Shown: piece by piece, positions 43,284 through 54,698 of the stretch
How the letters are laid out: every line of letters starts with the position of its first letter
Numbering within the stretch: position 1 is the stretch's first letter
From: Nymphaea colorata
Taxonomy: Eukaryota; Streptophyta; Magnoliopsida; Nymphaeales; Nymphaeaceae
Direction: 5' to 3'
Assembly: GCF_008831285.2 (NCBI RefSeq)
Contig: NC_045144.1
Coordinates: 18,553,716 to 18,617,715 of the forward strand
Length of the DNA stretch: 64,000 bases
Notes under the pieces: generated by a model
Told to the model about the DNA's origin: nothing
What the model saw: the letters and a program-made list of their open reading frames with translations, nothing else
Database searches by the model: none
Position numbers and translations under genes: made by a program

Positions 43284-46200
43284 ATGGAAAAAACTAAGGC
43301 GGTCTGTGACCACTGCAACCATAACGGGGCCGTCGTCTTCTGCCGCGCCGACTCCGCGAAGCTCTGCCTGCCCTGCGATCGGCAAGTCCACTTGGCGAAC
43401 GCGTTGGCGAGAAAGCACTCGAGGTCGCAGCTCTGCGATAACTGCAGTTCGCAGCCGGCGTCCATGAGATGCGCTACGGACGGCTTGGTTCTCTGCCAGG
43501 ACTGTGATTGGGATGCTCACGGGAGCTGCCCGGCGTCTGTTCAGCATGTCCGGCAGCCGGTGGAGGGCTTCTCGGACTGCCCGTCGGCCGGGGATCTTGC
43601 TTCCGGTTTGGGGTTCGATCTCTCGGAAAAGTCCCTCATGTCCCTCTTAGAGGCTTCCCCCGTTGGACAGGGAGATGTTGATTGGTTCCGCGCCAATTTG
43701 GTTGGGAACGCTGATAATCTGTTCGATTTCCTTGGTCTGCAGGATCTGGTCGTCCCTTCCGGCGAATTAGGTTCGCTTCCGAAGGTATTGGTTCTCTTGT
43801 TTGGATTCATTTAAATGATTAATATGAACTTTTGTGTTCTCTTCAGGGAATTGGATTTACTACTATGGGTGCTACATTACAATTGGCCGTAAAACTATTT
43901 CACTAGCATGAATTCTAGTGTTATGGGCAAATCAGAATATGACTTGCTACTGCTGAGCTTCTCTCTTTATCAGAAAAAGTGTAGTTGTATTGAGTGTCTT
44001 TTTTTGTCTTTTTGTTTGTGGGTTTAGGATCAGAATCTCAGCTGCGGGAAGCGGAAACAACTGATGTTTTGCCAACTTGTCGAACTGCTCAAGAGTGAGA
44101 TGGTGGAAAAAGATTGTGAATCTTTCGTAGATTTGGGGCAGTCAGCACTTGGTGAGAGTGCCCCAACAGGAAATTTTCAGGTGCCAGATTCTCGCTACGC
44201 GCACATGGAAGAGTACTTGGTTGATGCGGATCAGCAGGCGCCTTATATGGCTGCAACGATGTTGCCTGCTGAAGGTCGTGACTTCGGAACAGAAATTCTT
44301 TGGGATGGTGGTCCTTCAGATCAATCTAATCAGGTTTGTTTCTCATTTCCTATGTGTTTCCTCTTGATCACACGTCTGAGAAAGTCGAGCCCTACTCATG
44401 CAAACTGTTCCTGAAGATTCTGATGATCATATTTTCTTATACTTCTAGCTCTGTTTCTCTAATGGTGCGACGTTATGTAGTTTAATGACGAATTTCTGCT
44501 GAGCAATTCTTCATTTTTCTAGTTGATTTATAATTTGCTGTCGTTGATACAAATTGAAAAATCACCGGTTACTGTGATCAATTGAGGCGGATGTCTTGAA
44601 TTTTGATGTCAGAAATGGATAGCGTTCTTGAAATTGTATTAGAAAGGATGAAACTGAGTATTGTTCCACTGAATTTAAACTCTATGAATTTTAGCTTTCT
44701 TGATACCACCGGTTGTGGATCGTGACACCTAATACTTCATATATTTTCAACCGGATTGTAATTAATGGTTGTGGGGAGTATACGGTATACCAAGTTTCCT
44801 CTAGGAGATTTGCCTTTGCAAGCCTGCTGGCGGTGGTGATAGGTGTTTCGAGGATAGGATGATTCGCAGGGAGTTTGGTAAATCAGGACCGGTGGTGACT
44901 ATGCAACCACTGGGCGGGGTACTTTATTGCTGAAAGGGATGGTAAAAGGAAAGTCCCCTCTTTACTCTATGTCTTCTGTGGCTGCTTCTCCTGATTGCTG
45001 TTCATCCGTGACCTCCATCTGTATATGGTACCTCTATGTTATTACAGTTGTTGAACGGTAGAATATGTCAGATTTTATTCAGGATTTATTATTTTCATGA
45101 AGGATGCATGAGCAGGCCATATCTTTCTTCCCTTGTGATAAGATTCATCTGGTTTCGCTTCTATAAACTTGCAGGTTCATATTTGGGGTGTCCAGAATAG
45201 TAGATGCAGGGATCATGGGCAGTGCGAAACAACAGAAACCGGATATGGTCCTCATGAACCGAATTTGAGGATCAAGAACTTTGATGAACCAGTGACAGAA
45301 ACATCTGCTACATCAAATTTCCTGGATGACATGTGTAGCTTAAATTTTCGTTCTATAGACGATGTTTTCTCCTCTGATATTCAACAGGTACCTTTGGAAA
45401 ATTTGCTTTGCTGTTTCAACCTCCTCATTGAATACTCGATTCATTATGAATTCATAGTGGTCTTCTTATCTTCTTTTCCTGTTAGTGGGAAAAACTATCC
45501 CACTATAGTTAGAGCCTTGCAAGTTGCAAGACTTTTGCTTTTATTTCAAGTAAAGATAATTTGACAAGTCTCTTTGTACTTTGTAGGTAATACTTATAGT
45601 TGAATTCTCGTTGTTTTCTTTTTGTTCCTCCTTCCCTTTTAGTAACTTATCCTATGATTGTTGAAACTAGTAGCTGATAAAAGTGAAAAGGCGCAACCTG
45701 GCATAATTCTATATCTTTATATGTAGTTCGACGTTGTCCCTGAACCTTGCAGATCTCTTGCAGTGTCGTTTTTGGAGAGGAGTAAAAGGAAGCTTCAGTG
45801 GACAATGAATTGTCCCTATTTTTAATTGGAATGCTCCTTTGATTTGCTCTCACTATCTATGATGGGTCTTGAACTCCTTTTTCGCATTCGGGATGTTAGA
45901 ATGCTAGGGCATGGTTCCATGGAAATGACATTTGCTTGGAAGATAAAACGTATATAACACTCGTTGTGATCCATAAATGATGAGCTATTTGGTATATAAT
46001 AAACTCTAGGAAACATGAACTTTCGTTCTTCATGCACCATAGCTAGAAATGTTTTCATTAGCAAATGTTATGTACAAGGTATTCAAACCGACATCCTAGG
46101 GCGGCAGGTTTCATTTAGGGTCCTTACAATGTTAGGCTTTTGGAGGGAGTAGCTTAAACCCTGATACGAGAAACTGTGGGCTGCACGTTTTATTCTTTTA

Positions 46201-46797
46201 ATGTCCTAAACTGGTAATGGTAGCTGTTCTCTAACTCATATTTGATTGTGCATTCTTATTTATAAACTCCAGCAGGCGAATCTGATTGGCTTTGGCATGG
46301 AATGGCAACCTCCAGCAAATGGCAAACAGAATCGGCAACAGTCTGAGAGTTGCCTTCGACCTTGTATAGGATCTTCTGATACCACTTTTACCCAAGCAAG
46401 TCCAAGCCGTAATATTTCCAAAGAAGGCTGCGCTGAGCAGGCCATCATTGGCGGTGGTGGATTCTTGAAAACAATGTCTAAAGTTGACATGGAGCAATTG
46501 GCTCAGAATAGGGGTAACGCCATGTTACGTTACAAGGAAAAGAAAAAGACAAGAAGGCATTCTCTCTCTCTCTCTCCCTCTCTCTCTCTCTCTCTGTCTG
46601 TGCTTCAAGTGCAGATTCTTTCTTTTTGTATACGCTTCCTGTTGACTAACTGGTAACTGGAATTGGTTGACTTGGACAGATATGAAAAGCACATTAGATA
46701 TGAATCACGGAAGGCAAGGGCAGATACACGTAAACGTGTAAGGGGGCGTTTCGTGAAGGCAAATGAGGTCATGGATGCCTTTCAGAGGGGCCTTTGA
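43284..46797 (+). CDS. COL: CONSTANS-LIKE zinc finger protein (two B-boxes plus CCT), five exons
   Basis: Nuclear transcription regulator of the BBX family, closest by motif to the COL13/14/15 group. Exons: 43284-43784, 44028-44333, 45175-45387, 46276-46556 and 46680-46797, giving 472 residues. B-box 1 has C8, C11, C20, C28, C31, H36, H45; B-box 2 has C51, C54, C63, C71, C74, H79, H88: both complete. [13 protein letters not shown] and [10 protein letters not shown] are group-typical. The CCT domain (about 418-461) reads [20 protein letters not shown] across the exon 4/5 junction, then [18 protein letters not shown]. Introns 1-3 are GT-AG, phase 0. Intron 4 (46557-46679) fits only as GC-AG, with a (CT)n tract just inside. 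Exon 4 has a tandem CAGCAG acceptor (one Gln optional). The family includes light and flowering-time regulators; the role of this copy is not known. AATAAA lies at 47086. Confidence 0.93.
46557..46679 (+). other. GC-AG intron 4 of the CONSTANS-LIKE gene
   Basis: The donor is AAG|GCATTC and the acceptor TTGGACAG|ATATG. Joining at these points restores KKKTRRYEKHIR exactly as in the CCT domain. No GT donor in the neighbourhood does so. A (CT)n microsatellite occupies about 46560-46595. Retention would add a Ser/Leu-rich tail and remove the second half of the CCT domain. Confidence 0.8.
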
Positions 46798-47110
46798 ATC
46801 TGGTTTGTGCCTAGTGGTGCTTTTCAGGGAGCCTTTGAAGCTGGCCGTGCGGCTTAATTTTGTGCCTTTGGAGGCCTGTCATTGACTACTGGTGCGGACG
46901 TTTTTGGGGTAGCCCATCTTTGATAGCTTCCTGAATCTCTTCTCCCAGTTCTTCCCTAGCTTGAAAGAGGAACCAGGTAGCAAATAAGTGCTTTTCCTGA
47001 ATCTTAGAGAGCAGTTATTCATGCTTATCTTCCCAGGTCCTGTTGTTATGCTTTCTGTTGTATAGTGGCCTGAAAGCAACAAAGGAATAAACTCTCTTTT
47101 GTAGTCTTAC
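46798..47110 (+). other. 3' UTR of the CONSTANS-LIKE gene
   Basis: Runs from the TGA stop to beyond AATAAA (47086-47091). No other coding signal lies here. Confidence 0.5.
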
Positions 47111-47499
47111 AGCTTGTCATAGAGTTTGAAGTTTCGTCGAGTGTGAATTAAAGGGTTTGCTGTAATGGGTCAGCGGCGTGTCTGTGAAATGAACGGTATG
47201 ATTTTCATTTTTGTTTCCTTGACGAAGACTCCAAGCCGCGCGCGAGAGAGAGAGTGTCTTGCTTCATGAACTAGTGGTGTTTGATTGCACCGACAAATGC
47301 ACTTTAAAGTGCACTGCGTGACACATAAGGTAATCATGTATAGAATAAATGGTCACTTTGTATTTCCAAGAAAAGGGGTGAAATGTTCTGCTTTCTCTCA
47401 TGTTACAATCTTTTTTACTCCCATGAAGCAATAAATGGTAATAACAGTAGCATAAGGGCAGAGAACATGATTCATTGGTTAACGATGAGAACTTTTCTG
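47111..47499. other. Intergenic DNA, no gene seen
   Basis: Sequence between the COL 3' end and the LINE fragment. A short GCGCGAGAGAGAGAG tract lies near 47236-47252. Confidence 0.4.
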
Positions 47500-48335
47500 C
47501 CAACTTGTTTACCTCCAATAAAAGGGGTTATAAGGGAAAATACAACCTGAACAGGCTAGAGTTGTCCCCTTCCATTAAAGCAAAAAAAATCAAAGAACCA
47601 TCAAATAAAGAATACAAAGGTGCAATCACAAGCCAAATCAGGCCCCAACATCTCCGTCCAGCAACAGAAGGCACATATTCAAAGAAACGTTTTCATAACA
47701 CAGGATAAAAGAACCTCTAAATCTCCTTCAAAGAGCAGTAGACGTGTCTTCACTGCCCCAGTTTGTGTCCAAAAGGTAATTCCGAAACCATCTGTACCAA
47801 TCAATATTTGTTATTCGATCTCAGCCTTACAGCCATCACTCTAGCAGGGATTTCATTTAGAAGAAGTTGCAACTGCTGAATCTCCAATTATTTATCTCGA
47901 CCGTCTCCCATCTGCCAGCTTGAAGCTACAAACAAGAGATCCTTCAAACCGAAGAGCATCGACCGCCATATATTTCTTCCTTGTCCATCGCATATCCAAG
48001 ATCACAACCAGAAAGGAGAGAAGACCTTGGTCTTCAGCCACAGCTGTATTGCTCTGCAACCATCTGCCGTCCATTCTTGTTTTAAGAACGTTCCTGCGCC
48101 GGAAAGCCAACCTTGCCTCTCGGCAGTCACCGGTTTAAAAGATTGATCATCATCCATTCCTAAATTCCGGAAGTTCCACATACACCAAAATAGCAATTCA
48201 GAGCAGCAGGCCTTCGCAGGACAGCAATATACATCAAACCAGGAAGTAAAATATTCCCAAATATTTGCGGAGAAGGAGCGATTGAATAAAAGATGACTTT
48301 GATCTTTAGTTGCCAGATGTGACCTACTTGCTCTT
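47500..48335 (-). mobile_element. 5'-truncated LINE (non-LTR retrotransposon) remnant with zf-RVT domain
   Basis: On the minus strand from 48322 a frame reads SHLATKDQSHLLFNRSFSAN, then IWEYFTSWFDVYCCPAK, LFWCMWNFRNLG. This is the zinc-binding reverse-transcriptase tail (zf-RVT, usual form HLFFxCxFSxxIW...) of plant LINEs, with key cysteines degraded. The frame stops at 48002 and similarity continues in another frame to about 47892, then a presumed 3' UTR to about 47500. The RT and endonuclease domains are absent. Inactive remnant. Confidence 0.75.
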
Positions 48336-48374
48336 CTTTTTTTTTTTAGTCAACTTGATCACAAGAACACAAAT

Positions 48375-48670
48375 GCTTATTCTTTTAAAAAATAACGTCT
48401 TGGAGTTTTAAAATGGCAGAGTTTTTCTCTGTGAGCTTGAAAAAAATACAGCAATTTTTTAAAAATTTTAAAAAACTAAAAGTAAAAAAAAAAGTGAAAA
48501 ACTAATAACACAAACATCAAAAGTAATTACATTTGCAACAAGTAAAAAATAGAAAATGAAAAAGAACTGTTTGGTGTTAAAAAAAACAAAAAAAAAACTT
48601 TTTTTTAAAGTTTTAAATGTCCATTTAATTTATCACATTTTTTTCGAAAAAAAAACGTATTTTCTATAAC
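48375..48670. repeat. A-rich dispersed repeat (TGAGCTTGAAAAAA type), third copy
   Basis: Shares TGAGCTTGAAAAAA, AAAAACTAATAACACAAACAT, AACTGTTTGGTGTTAAAAAA and TTTAAAGTTTTAAA words with 28385-28705 and 29535-29870. Confidence 0.65.
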
Positions 48671-49686
48671 AATGATACAAACAATAGGATGGTGGACTTA
48701 GAAATTTTTGACCAAGAGGCATTAGTGGTCGGAAAGCTCAAAGGCAAAGGTCTGAACCTTCATTTACATTTCTGTCGAAATGAAGTGAAGGGGCATCGCC
48801 GGGTTTGAGATTCTTATTTAGGAGCAGATTCAGGTTCAAATGGGTGCACCTCATATGGTTGGATTAGGATTTGGATACCATATGGCTGATTTTGAGAACT
48901 TTCGTTATAGCGCATAAATGAGCCAAAGTTTCTAGGAATTTGTTGTAGAAAAATTGTGCTCTATTGACAAATATGAAAGCAATATATGAAAAGAAAAGTA
49001 GACATAGTGAGAGTCAAAGTGTGCGAATGGATTGGGTGTTTACATGGCTCAAGCTCTGCTCTGATCCAAACTAGCTAATCTGTAATTGAAGCTGGGCAAG
49101 ATCCAGGCCTGTAGCTGTTATGATATTCCAAGACTCGGATCCAGATAGCTATTTTTTGGAATTTATATCGATGAAAAGGGATCCCAAACACGAACCTTTT
49201 GCAACATCTGAAATTTGGACATGTACTGATCCACAACCAAAATCGTGGCTTGAATAGTTGTTGGACGTATAATCATTTCTTCCTACCAGCCAATTGAATG
49301 CATGATTTTGGATCAGATCTGGTCCAGATCCAAGCTGAGAGGCAGGGGTAAGTCATAGCCTGGTGGACTGAAATTTGAATCCGTAACTTTGCATTGGATC
49401 CAAATGTAAACAATCTAATTCATCATGAAAACCCGAGTTATATGCATTAATTAAATCACCAGGTGATAAACCTGTTTCCACTAGAGAATAGAGATGACCC
49501 AGTGAGTGAGTGGCCCTCTTAATACAAAACAGCATCAATTAAGTGGGTGGAGGCAAGCCTAATGGAATATAGAGATGTTTCACGTTAAAAGGGTCACTCG
49601 CTAGCAGGAGAGCGGAATCAAGAATTTTTTGTCGCAAGGGCCAAACTATAATTTCAAAATTTTAATATGGACCAAAATAAAAATTT

Positions 49687-49736
<50 letters not shown>

Positions 49737-49963
49737 ATTTTTTAAAATTTACACATAAAATTTTAAAGTTTTTGAAAAATATGAAGGGGAGCCAAAGCCC
49801 CTTTCGGCTCCCCCTCCCCTTCGTGACTTCGTCCCTGCTGGCCAGGTGACCTGATGTCCTGTATTACAGGAAGAGGTGCTTTTTTAAAATATCAAAAATA
49901 TATAGCCATTTTTTAGATTACGACTAAATAGTTAGCCCTTAAGTGAAAATAACACTCCTATAC
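48671..49963. other. Intergenic DNA, no gene seen
   Basis: Contains repeat debris at 49610-49830 of the GGCTC type around a (TA)n tract (49689-49731). No gene recognised. Confidence 0.4.
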
Positions 49964-50009
49964 TATATAACAGATCGCGCATTTTCTACCTTTTCAATTG
50001 GCGCCAAAA
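49964..50009 (+). promoter_or_regulatory. Core promoter: TATA box and E2F-type site
   Basis: TATATAA at 49964-49970 and TTGGCGCCAAAA at 49998-50009. On the minus strand the latter is TTTTGGCGCCAA, a full match to the E2F consensus TTTSGCGC with its palindromic extension. E2F sites are typical of S-phase and cell-cycle genes. A (GCGA)n/(GA)n leader follows. Confidence 0.6.
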
Positions 50010-50105
50010 GAAACCCAAAGTCTTGCCTCCTTTGCGAGAGGGCGAGCGGAGCGAGCGAGCGAGCGAGAGAGAGAGATCAACGTCGGGGGCGAGATCGGAC
50101 GTTCA

Positions 50106-50163
50106 ATGGAAAGCAATCGGCAGCCCTCAGGGTCTTCAAAGAACGCCCTGCTTTACGGCGGCG
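50106..50163 (+). CDS. Putative first coding exon of an unidentified gene
   Basis: First ATG after the promoter. It encodes 19 residues plus one base (MESNRQPSGS, then SKNALLYGG) and ends at a consensus donor G|GTGAGT. Promoter, leader, ATG and donor together make a believable gene start. The product was not recognised and the rest of the gene is uncertain. One phase-compatible continuation is 54088-54162 (acceptor GTGTCAG, donor AAAG|GTAATA) joined to 54637-54698 (acceptor TTTAACAG, ending in TGA), which would make a 64-residue protein. I hold this model weakly. Confidence 0.4.
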
Positions 50164-52167
50164 GTGAGTCCTCTGCTTCTGATGGCTTTCTATTTCTAAG
50201 GTTTTGGCTAGGAGATTGGTTGCATCTGTCTCGATTTACTTGGTATCTTGCAGTAGTTAGTTGATTTTAGGTTCTTTTGTGGGTTTAATATTGCCTTCGC
50301 GTGTCCAAATGGAGATTTTCATCGATTCGCCGTTTATATTCATGCATCCTTGCGTTCTGGATTATGAGAAAGTTGATCGGTGGATTTCGATGAATAAAAC
50401 AAGTTTTATAGGAATTGACAGACCGAATGCCTTTCGTACAATATGTAAAGAACTAACTTGGACTTGTGCGGTTGATGATGTCAATTTAGTGTTGATAAAG
50501 TTCTGAAACGCGTGGATCACTGGATGAGTCTTCTCTATGTGTTACTGTTCGTATTTTCCTCTTGTTTTGTTGCGGATTGGTAGGATGATGATTCTGCAAA
50601 TGCTTGCGGGGAGATAGGTGATACTTCGCGTATCTATTTTTGTTCCCTAACTCTTGAATCGATAAGAAGGACCATGAATTGTTATGCATATGCTTCCGAG
50701 GGAGATCGGCGATACTTAAGCACATCTGTTTTTGTTTGCTAACTTTTGAATCGAGAAGACTTTGTTTTTCTACTTGTGGATTGGCGGAAGAATCTTGCGA
50801 TCATATTGAGTTTTAGGCCTGAATACAAAACTTTGCTTTCAAATTGACTAAAAAGTATTTGGGGCGCCGGTTAGGTTCGAATGGAATGGAAGAAGCTAAT
50901 TATATTGTGTTCTTTGTGGACCATTAATTTTAGGAATTATGGATAGGAGGTCAGAATTATGATATGATCTTTGTGCAGAATTCATTTCAAGAATTATAAA
51001 TTTTGTCATATAAAGTATCGACATTACGGTCTTAGATGAAGCTGATTTTTGTACTCTCTTTTTTGTGAAAATGGAGGTTATATTTGTGATGAAGTTGGCA
51101 GAATTCGTTTCTAGAGTTTTACTTTTATCATATAGAAATCGCCAACAGTAACGGTTTTAAATGAAGCTCCAAACTTAATTATTTAGTTAAAACTTGAAAA
51201 TGGATTTTTATCATGTAGAGTGCCAATAGTAACAGTTATAGAAAGTGCGAATAGTGACGGTTTTAGTTAAAATTTTTACAGTGATGGTTAGGAATTTAAT
51301 TTGATTGATGTTTATCTTGATCTTCTCGAGGTTTGATACAGATTCACTAGCATAGTAATCTGCATATCTTTGTCTTGAGAGCGAGCAGTAAAATTGGTGT
51401 AGATGTTTTCATGGATGTGGCACTGACGAACTCATCAAATTGTGAACCTTCTTTACAATACAAAGTGTCAAGATGGGGTTTCTTTTTTCGTGCGTCACAT
51501 CTCCAGTTCTGCATTTTCATCTTCTGTTCCTTTGCTATACGTAACACTAGAAAATGGGAACGTAAAATTGCGGAATTGAAAGTTATCTTGCAAAAATAAC
51601 TCGATCGCCAATGGTGCAAATTTTGAGAGCAATTGGTAACTGTTGTTTATAAAGGACAAGCGTCACGCGATTAACAAAAATGTTTCAAAATAGCAGTTGT
51701 GGTTCCTTCTAATAATATAAACTATGAAGTACTTCTGAAGCATCGACAGAACTAGATTCACTTTTCGACTCGATGTCAGTGAAAGCTTCACTTTGGTGTT
51801 GCAGTGGAACACATAAAATGCTATGTATTAACTGAAAAATACTTGTTTTTTTTTTCCTTCATAGGCGGTTCCTTTCTAGTTCAACTTTCAAAATACCTTT
51901 TGTCCCATTCTTTTCTTCAAGTGATGATCGAGTCATCAGTAAATGGACGTACTTAAGCGAACAAAGTTCGCTGCCTCAATTCCACGAGGAAAAGTCGAGT
52001 GCCCACGGTACGCAGTAAAGGAGCAATACATATTTTGGTAATTTTTAAAAAAGAAAAAATTCGTGCAGTATTACACATATGACCAGGTTGGCAATTCCAT
52101 AACATAATACTTTTGGCTGTTCATCCGTCCAAAGAAATGGCTATGATTGCACGTGCCAAGGTGCGTA

Positions 52168-52224
<57 letters not shown>

Positions 52225-54087
52225 GACAAGCCCAAGATTGTAAGTTTTAAATTCCTCCCCTTGATTGGATCGGACGACTAGTCTTAGTCCATTTAGATTG
52301 TTTTTCCTGCTGTTGTGACTAGTTTTGGTTTTCGTATCAGTGGCAGATACAGCATACTGGCCCCATGCATATGGTGCTCATATCAGATTATTGTCCTTCT
52401 CTATTTAATAATAACTATTTTAAAGTATTTTATAAGTCAAGAAATGCTTCATCTTGCAAGACATTGTATCAGGCAGAACGATTTTGGTTTGCAGCTGACA
52501 TTATGTGTATAGGCTGAGACATGACCTAGTGTTGTAAGAGTCGGTTTTCTTTTGGAAAATAAAATGTATAGAAAATAAAAAATTTGAAAGTTTAAAAAAA
52601 TTAATTAAATGGAAACTCTCGAGTCAGCCACCCAATCTCAATTCTACTTGGAATCGGCTGACGCATATTGAGGACACTCGTCTTTCCTTTTGTGGCGGAG
52701 CCGGGACCTCATCAATGGTCATCATATGAGGTGGCTGTACTGTAGCTACTGAAGTATGTTTTGCATGAGTGTACTGATTCTTTTGTCCTTACTTTGTCCA
52801 AGGGGATGGACTGTCCGCTCTAACATGTGGGATGCTTTTGGAAGGTGCCTGCCCATTTTGGTCGGCAGTAGGCACATACAAAACGAGTACCACACTTTTT
52901 GTCTAGTAGTAACTTCAAATGTCTTCCTCTTCATATGCTGCATCAATGGATAAATCTGAGAGAAAGTATATCTATCAAATGACATGATGCTTCAAGGCTT
53001 AACCAAACGTTTGGGAAGTTGTTGTTCACAGTTTAATATACATGCAATAAGAATGCCAATGCAAATATTGGAAAACAACAAATGCCGATGCTGTAAGTAC
53101 ATTCTAAAATTCATATACGACGTAGGTAGCTGTCATTGACATGTTCATCATATTCTGAATCGTTCTTAGTATCGGGTTAGGCTGGGATGTTTACCGCAGA
53201 CCTATACTGTGATGCATATTTGAGTACGAGAGTCCAGTTCCGTAACGTGAACTTCGTTGATTTTCACATGCGACCGCTCTAGCTCACAACAACTCATCCA
53301 TCTGCTACGTTAGTCATTAGTGACTGTCATATTTAGGATATGCATTACTAGTCAATCCACTCCTACAGGCCCTTGATTCGACAGTTCTCAACCTGCCTTT
53401 GCAGTTTAGGTTTTAGCCTGAAAAAGGTTAGTAGCCATAACAACCAATTGCTTAACAACCAATTGCTTAGCAACTCTTTTTATAAACCATTGAAGCAGTT
53501 GGTTGTCTTGTTTTATAGCCCTTTTTTTTAAGTTGGAATTAAAACTGCTAAGCAATAGGTTGGAATCTGTCAGACCAAAAGCACAAGCCCTGTCAGACCA
53601 AAAGCACAAGCCCGGTATAGAAGTGAGTTGGGTCACTTTTAATTAAGACCATACACCTTCCACCTAGAGTTGACCTTCAAAAATTTCCTCATTCAACCTC
53701 TCGAGGGTTGAAAGACGATTTAGGGAATTCATAGTATCTGCTGATTATGGCAAATCTGGTGCATGGGTTGACTGTTGTGTGAATCACTGCAGCCAGAACG
53801 GGCACATACATTTATTTGGTTCAATTTGGTTACCGTAAAGTTATATTGATAGCTTTATAATTTATATACGCCTGATAGGTGTTTGCTGTGACACCCCGAG
53901 TGCGATTAAGATTTAAAAATAACACTACATTGATCGTTTTGAGAAAAATGAGGGGTTTTGAAAACTTGAGCTTCTTACTACAGTTGTCTTAGTCTGTGAT
54001 CTTGGGAGTAGAAAACAAAGCTGGCTACAGGTGAGCTATGATTTCTCAAATCATGTATTTGGGTCTGGTCATTATAGTTGGTGTCAG
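50164..54087. other. Probable intron or intergenic DNA, no clear exon
   Basis: T-rich, intron-like sequence to about 51900 with no domain-bearing frames, then a (TA)n tract (52171-52219). At 53444-53570 imperfect inverted copies of CCAATTGCTTAGCA flank a T tract, followed by a direct duplicate of TGTCAGACCAAAAGCACAAG. Confidence 0.4.
52171..52219. repeat. (TA)n microsatellite, 49 bp
   Basis: Pure alternating TA tract. Confidence 0.97.
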
Positions 54088-54698
54088 AATCAGATTCCAC
54101 ACTCATACTTGTGGGCGCACGCGGTCGTTGTGGAAACATTGGATTCGTCTGCACATGCAAAGGTAATAAAAGCAAGATAATGAGATTGAGTGCGGTATTG
54201 CCACAAATCGGTATTTCTGCAAGTTCTTGAAGTATGCCCATTCAGTCTTATAGTTTCTATGCAATTCAATCTCAAGCGCTTGTGAGAATTATTGATAATT
54301 TTCCCAAATGATTACAAGATATGACTTAGTGACACATTAAGGTCAGCGTGAGAAAATTGTTCCCTTTGGTGCTCCAAATCTCTTAAATTCCCTGGCTCAA
54401 GATTAACTTTAATGTAGTTCAACAGCTCGTGGAATGCCTTATATATTAGTATACTGGATTTCTATCTTGCCTCTCTTGTGTAGGCACACCCAGACACACA
54501 TTTTAGCATATCCAATAAGCATGACACTTCATAGTTAACAAGCATAATTTGCCTTATTTGCTTTCGAGGAAGTTTTCATAGGTTGAAAGAATTTTGCTTG
54601 AGTATCCATGTCACCAAGCCTTCTGCTATTTAACAGGTCTGGTTTTGATCCGTGGCTGCAATGCACCAGAGGAACAAAAAGTTTCAGAGACTCCCTGA
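54088..54698 (+). other. Two candidate exons for the gene starting at 50106
   Basis: 54088-54162 and 54637-54698 have plausible acceptor and donor contexts, and their phases fit exon 1. The first is more GC-rich than its surroundings. Translations (beginning ESDSTLILVGARGRCGN and LVLIRGCNAPEEQKV) match no family I know. Chance phase agreement cannot be excluded. Confidence 0.2.

Noticed and set aside
42941-43547. Minus-strand frames of 174 and 94 codons over the first CONSTANS-LIKE exon
   Set aside because: They are shadows of the B-box exon and of the TTC/GAA repeats in the leader.
51857-51930. Possible exon after the strong pyrimidine tract near 51850
   Set aside because: The phase fits exon 1 at 50106, but the translation is T-rich and intron-like with a weak donor.
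54090-54275. Minus-strand frames over the candidate exon at 54088
   Set aside because: No motif, and splice signals are only present on the plus strand.
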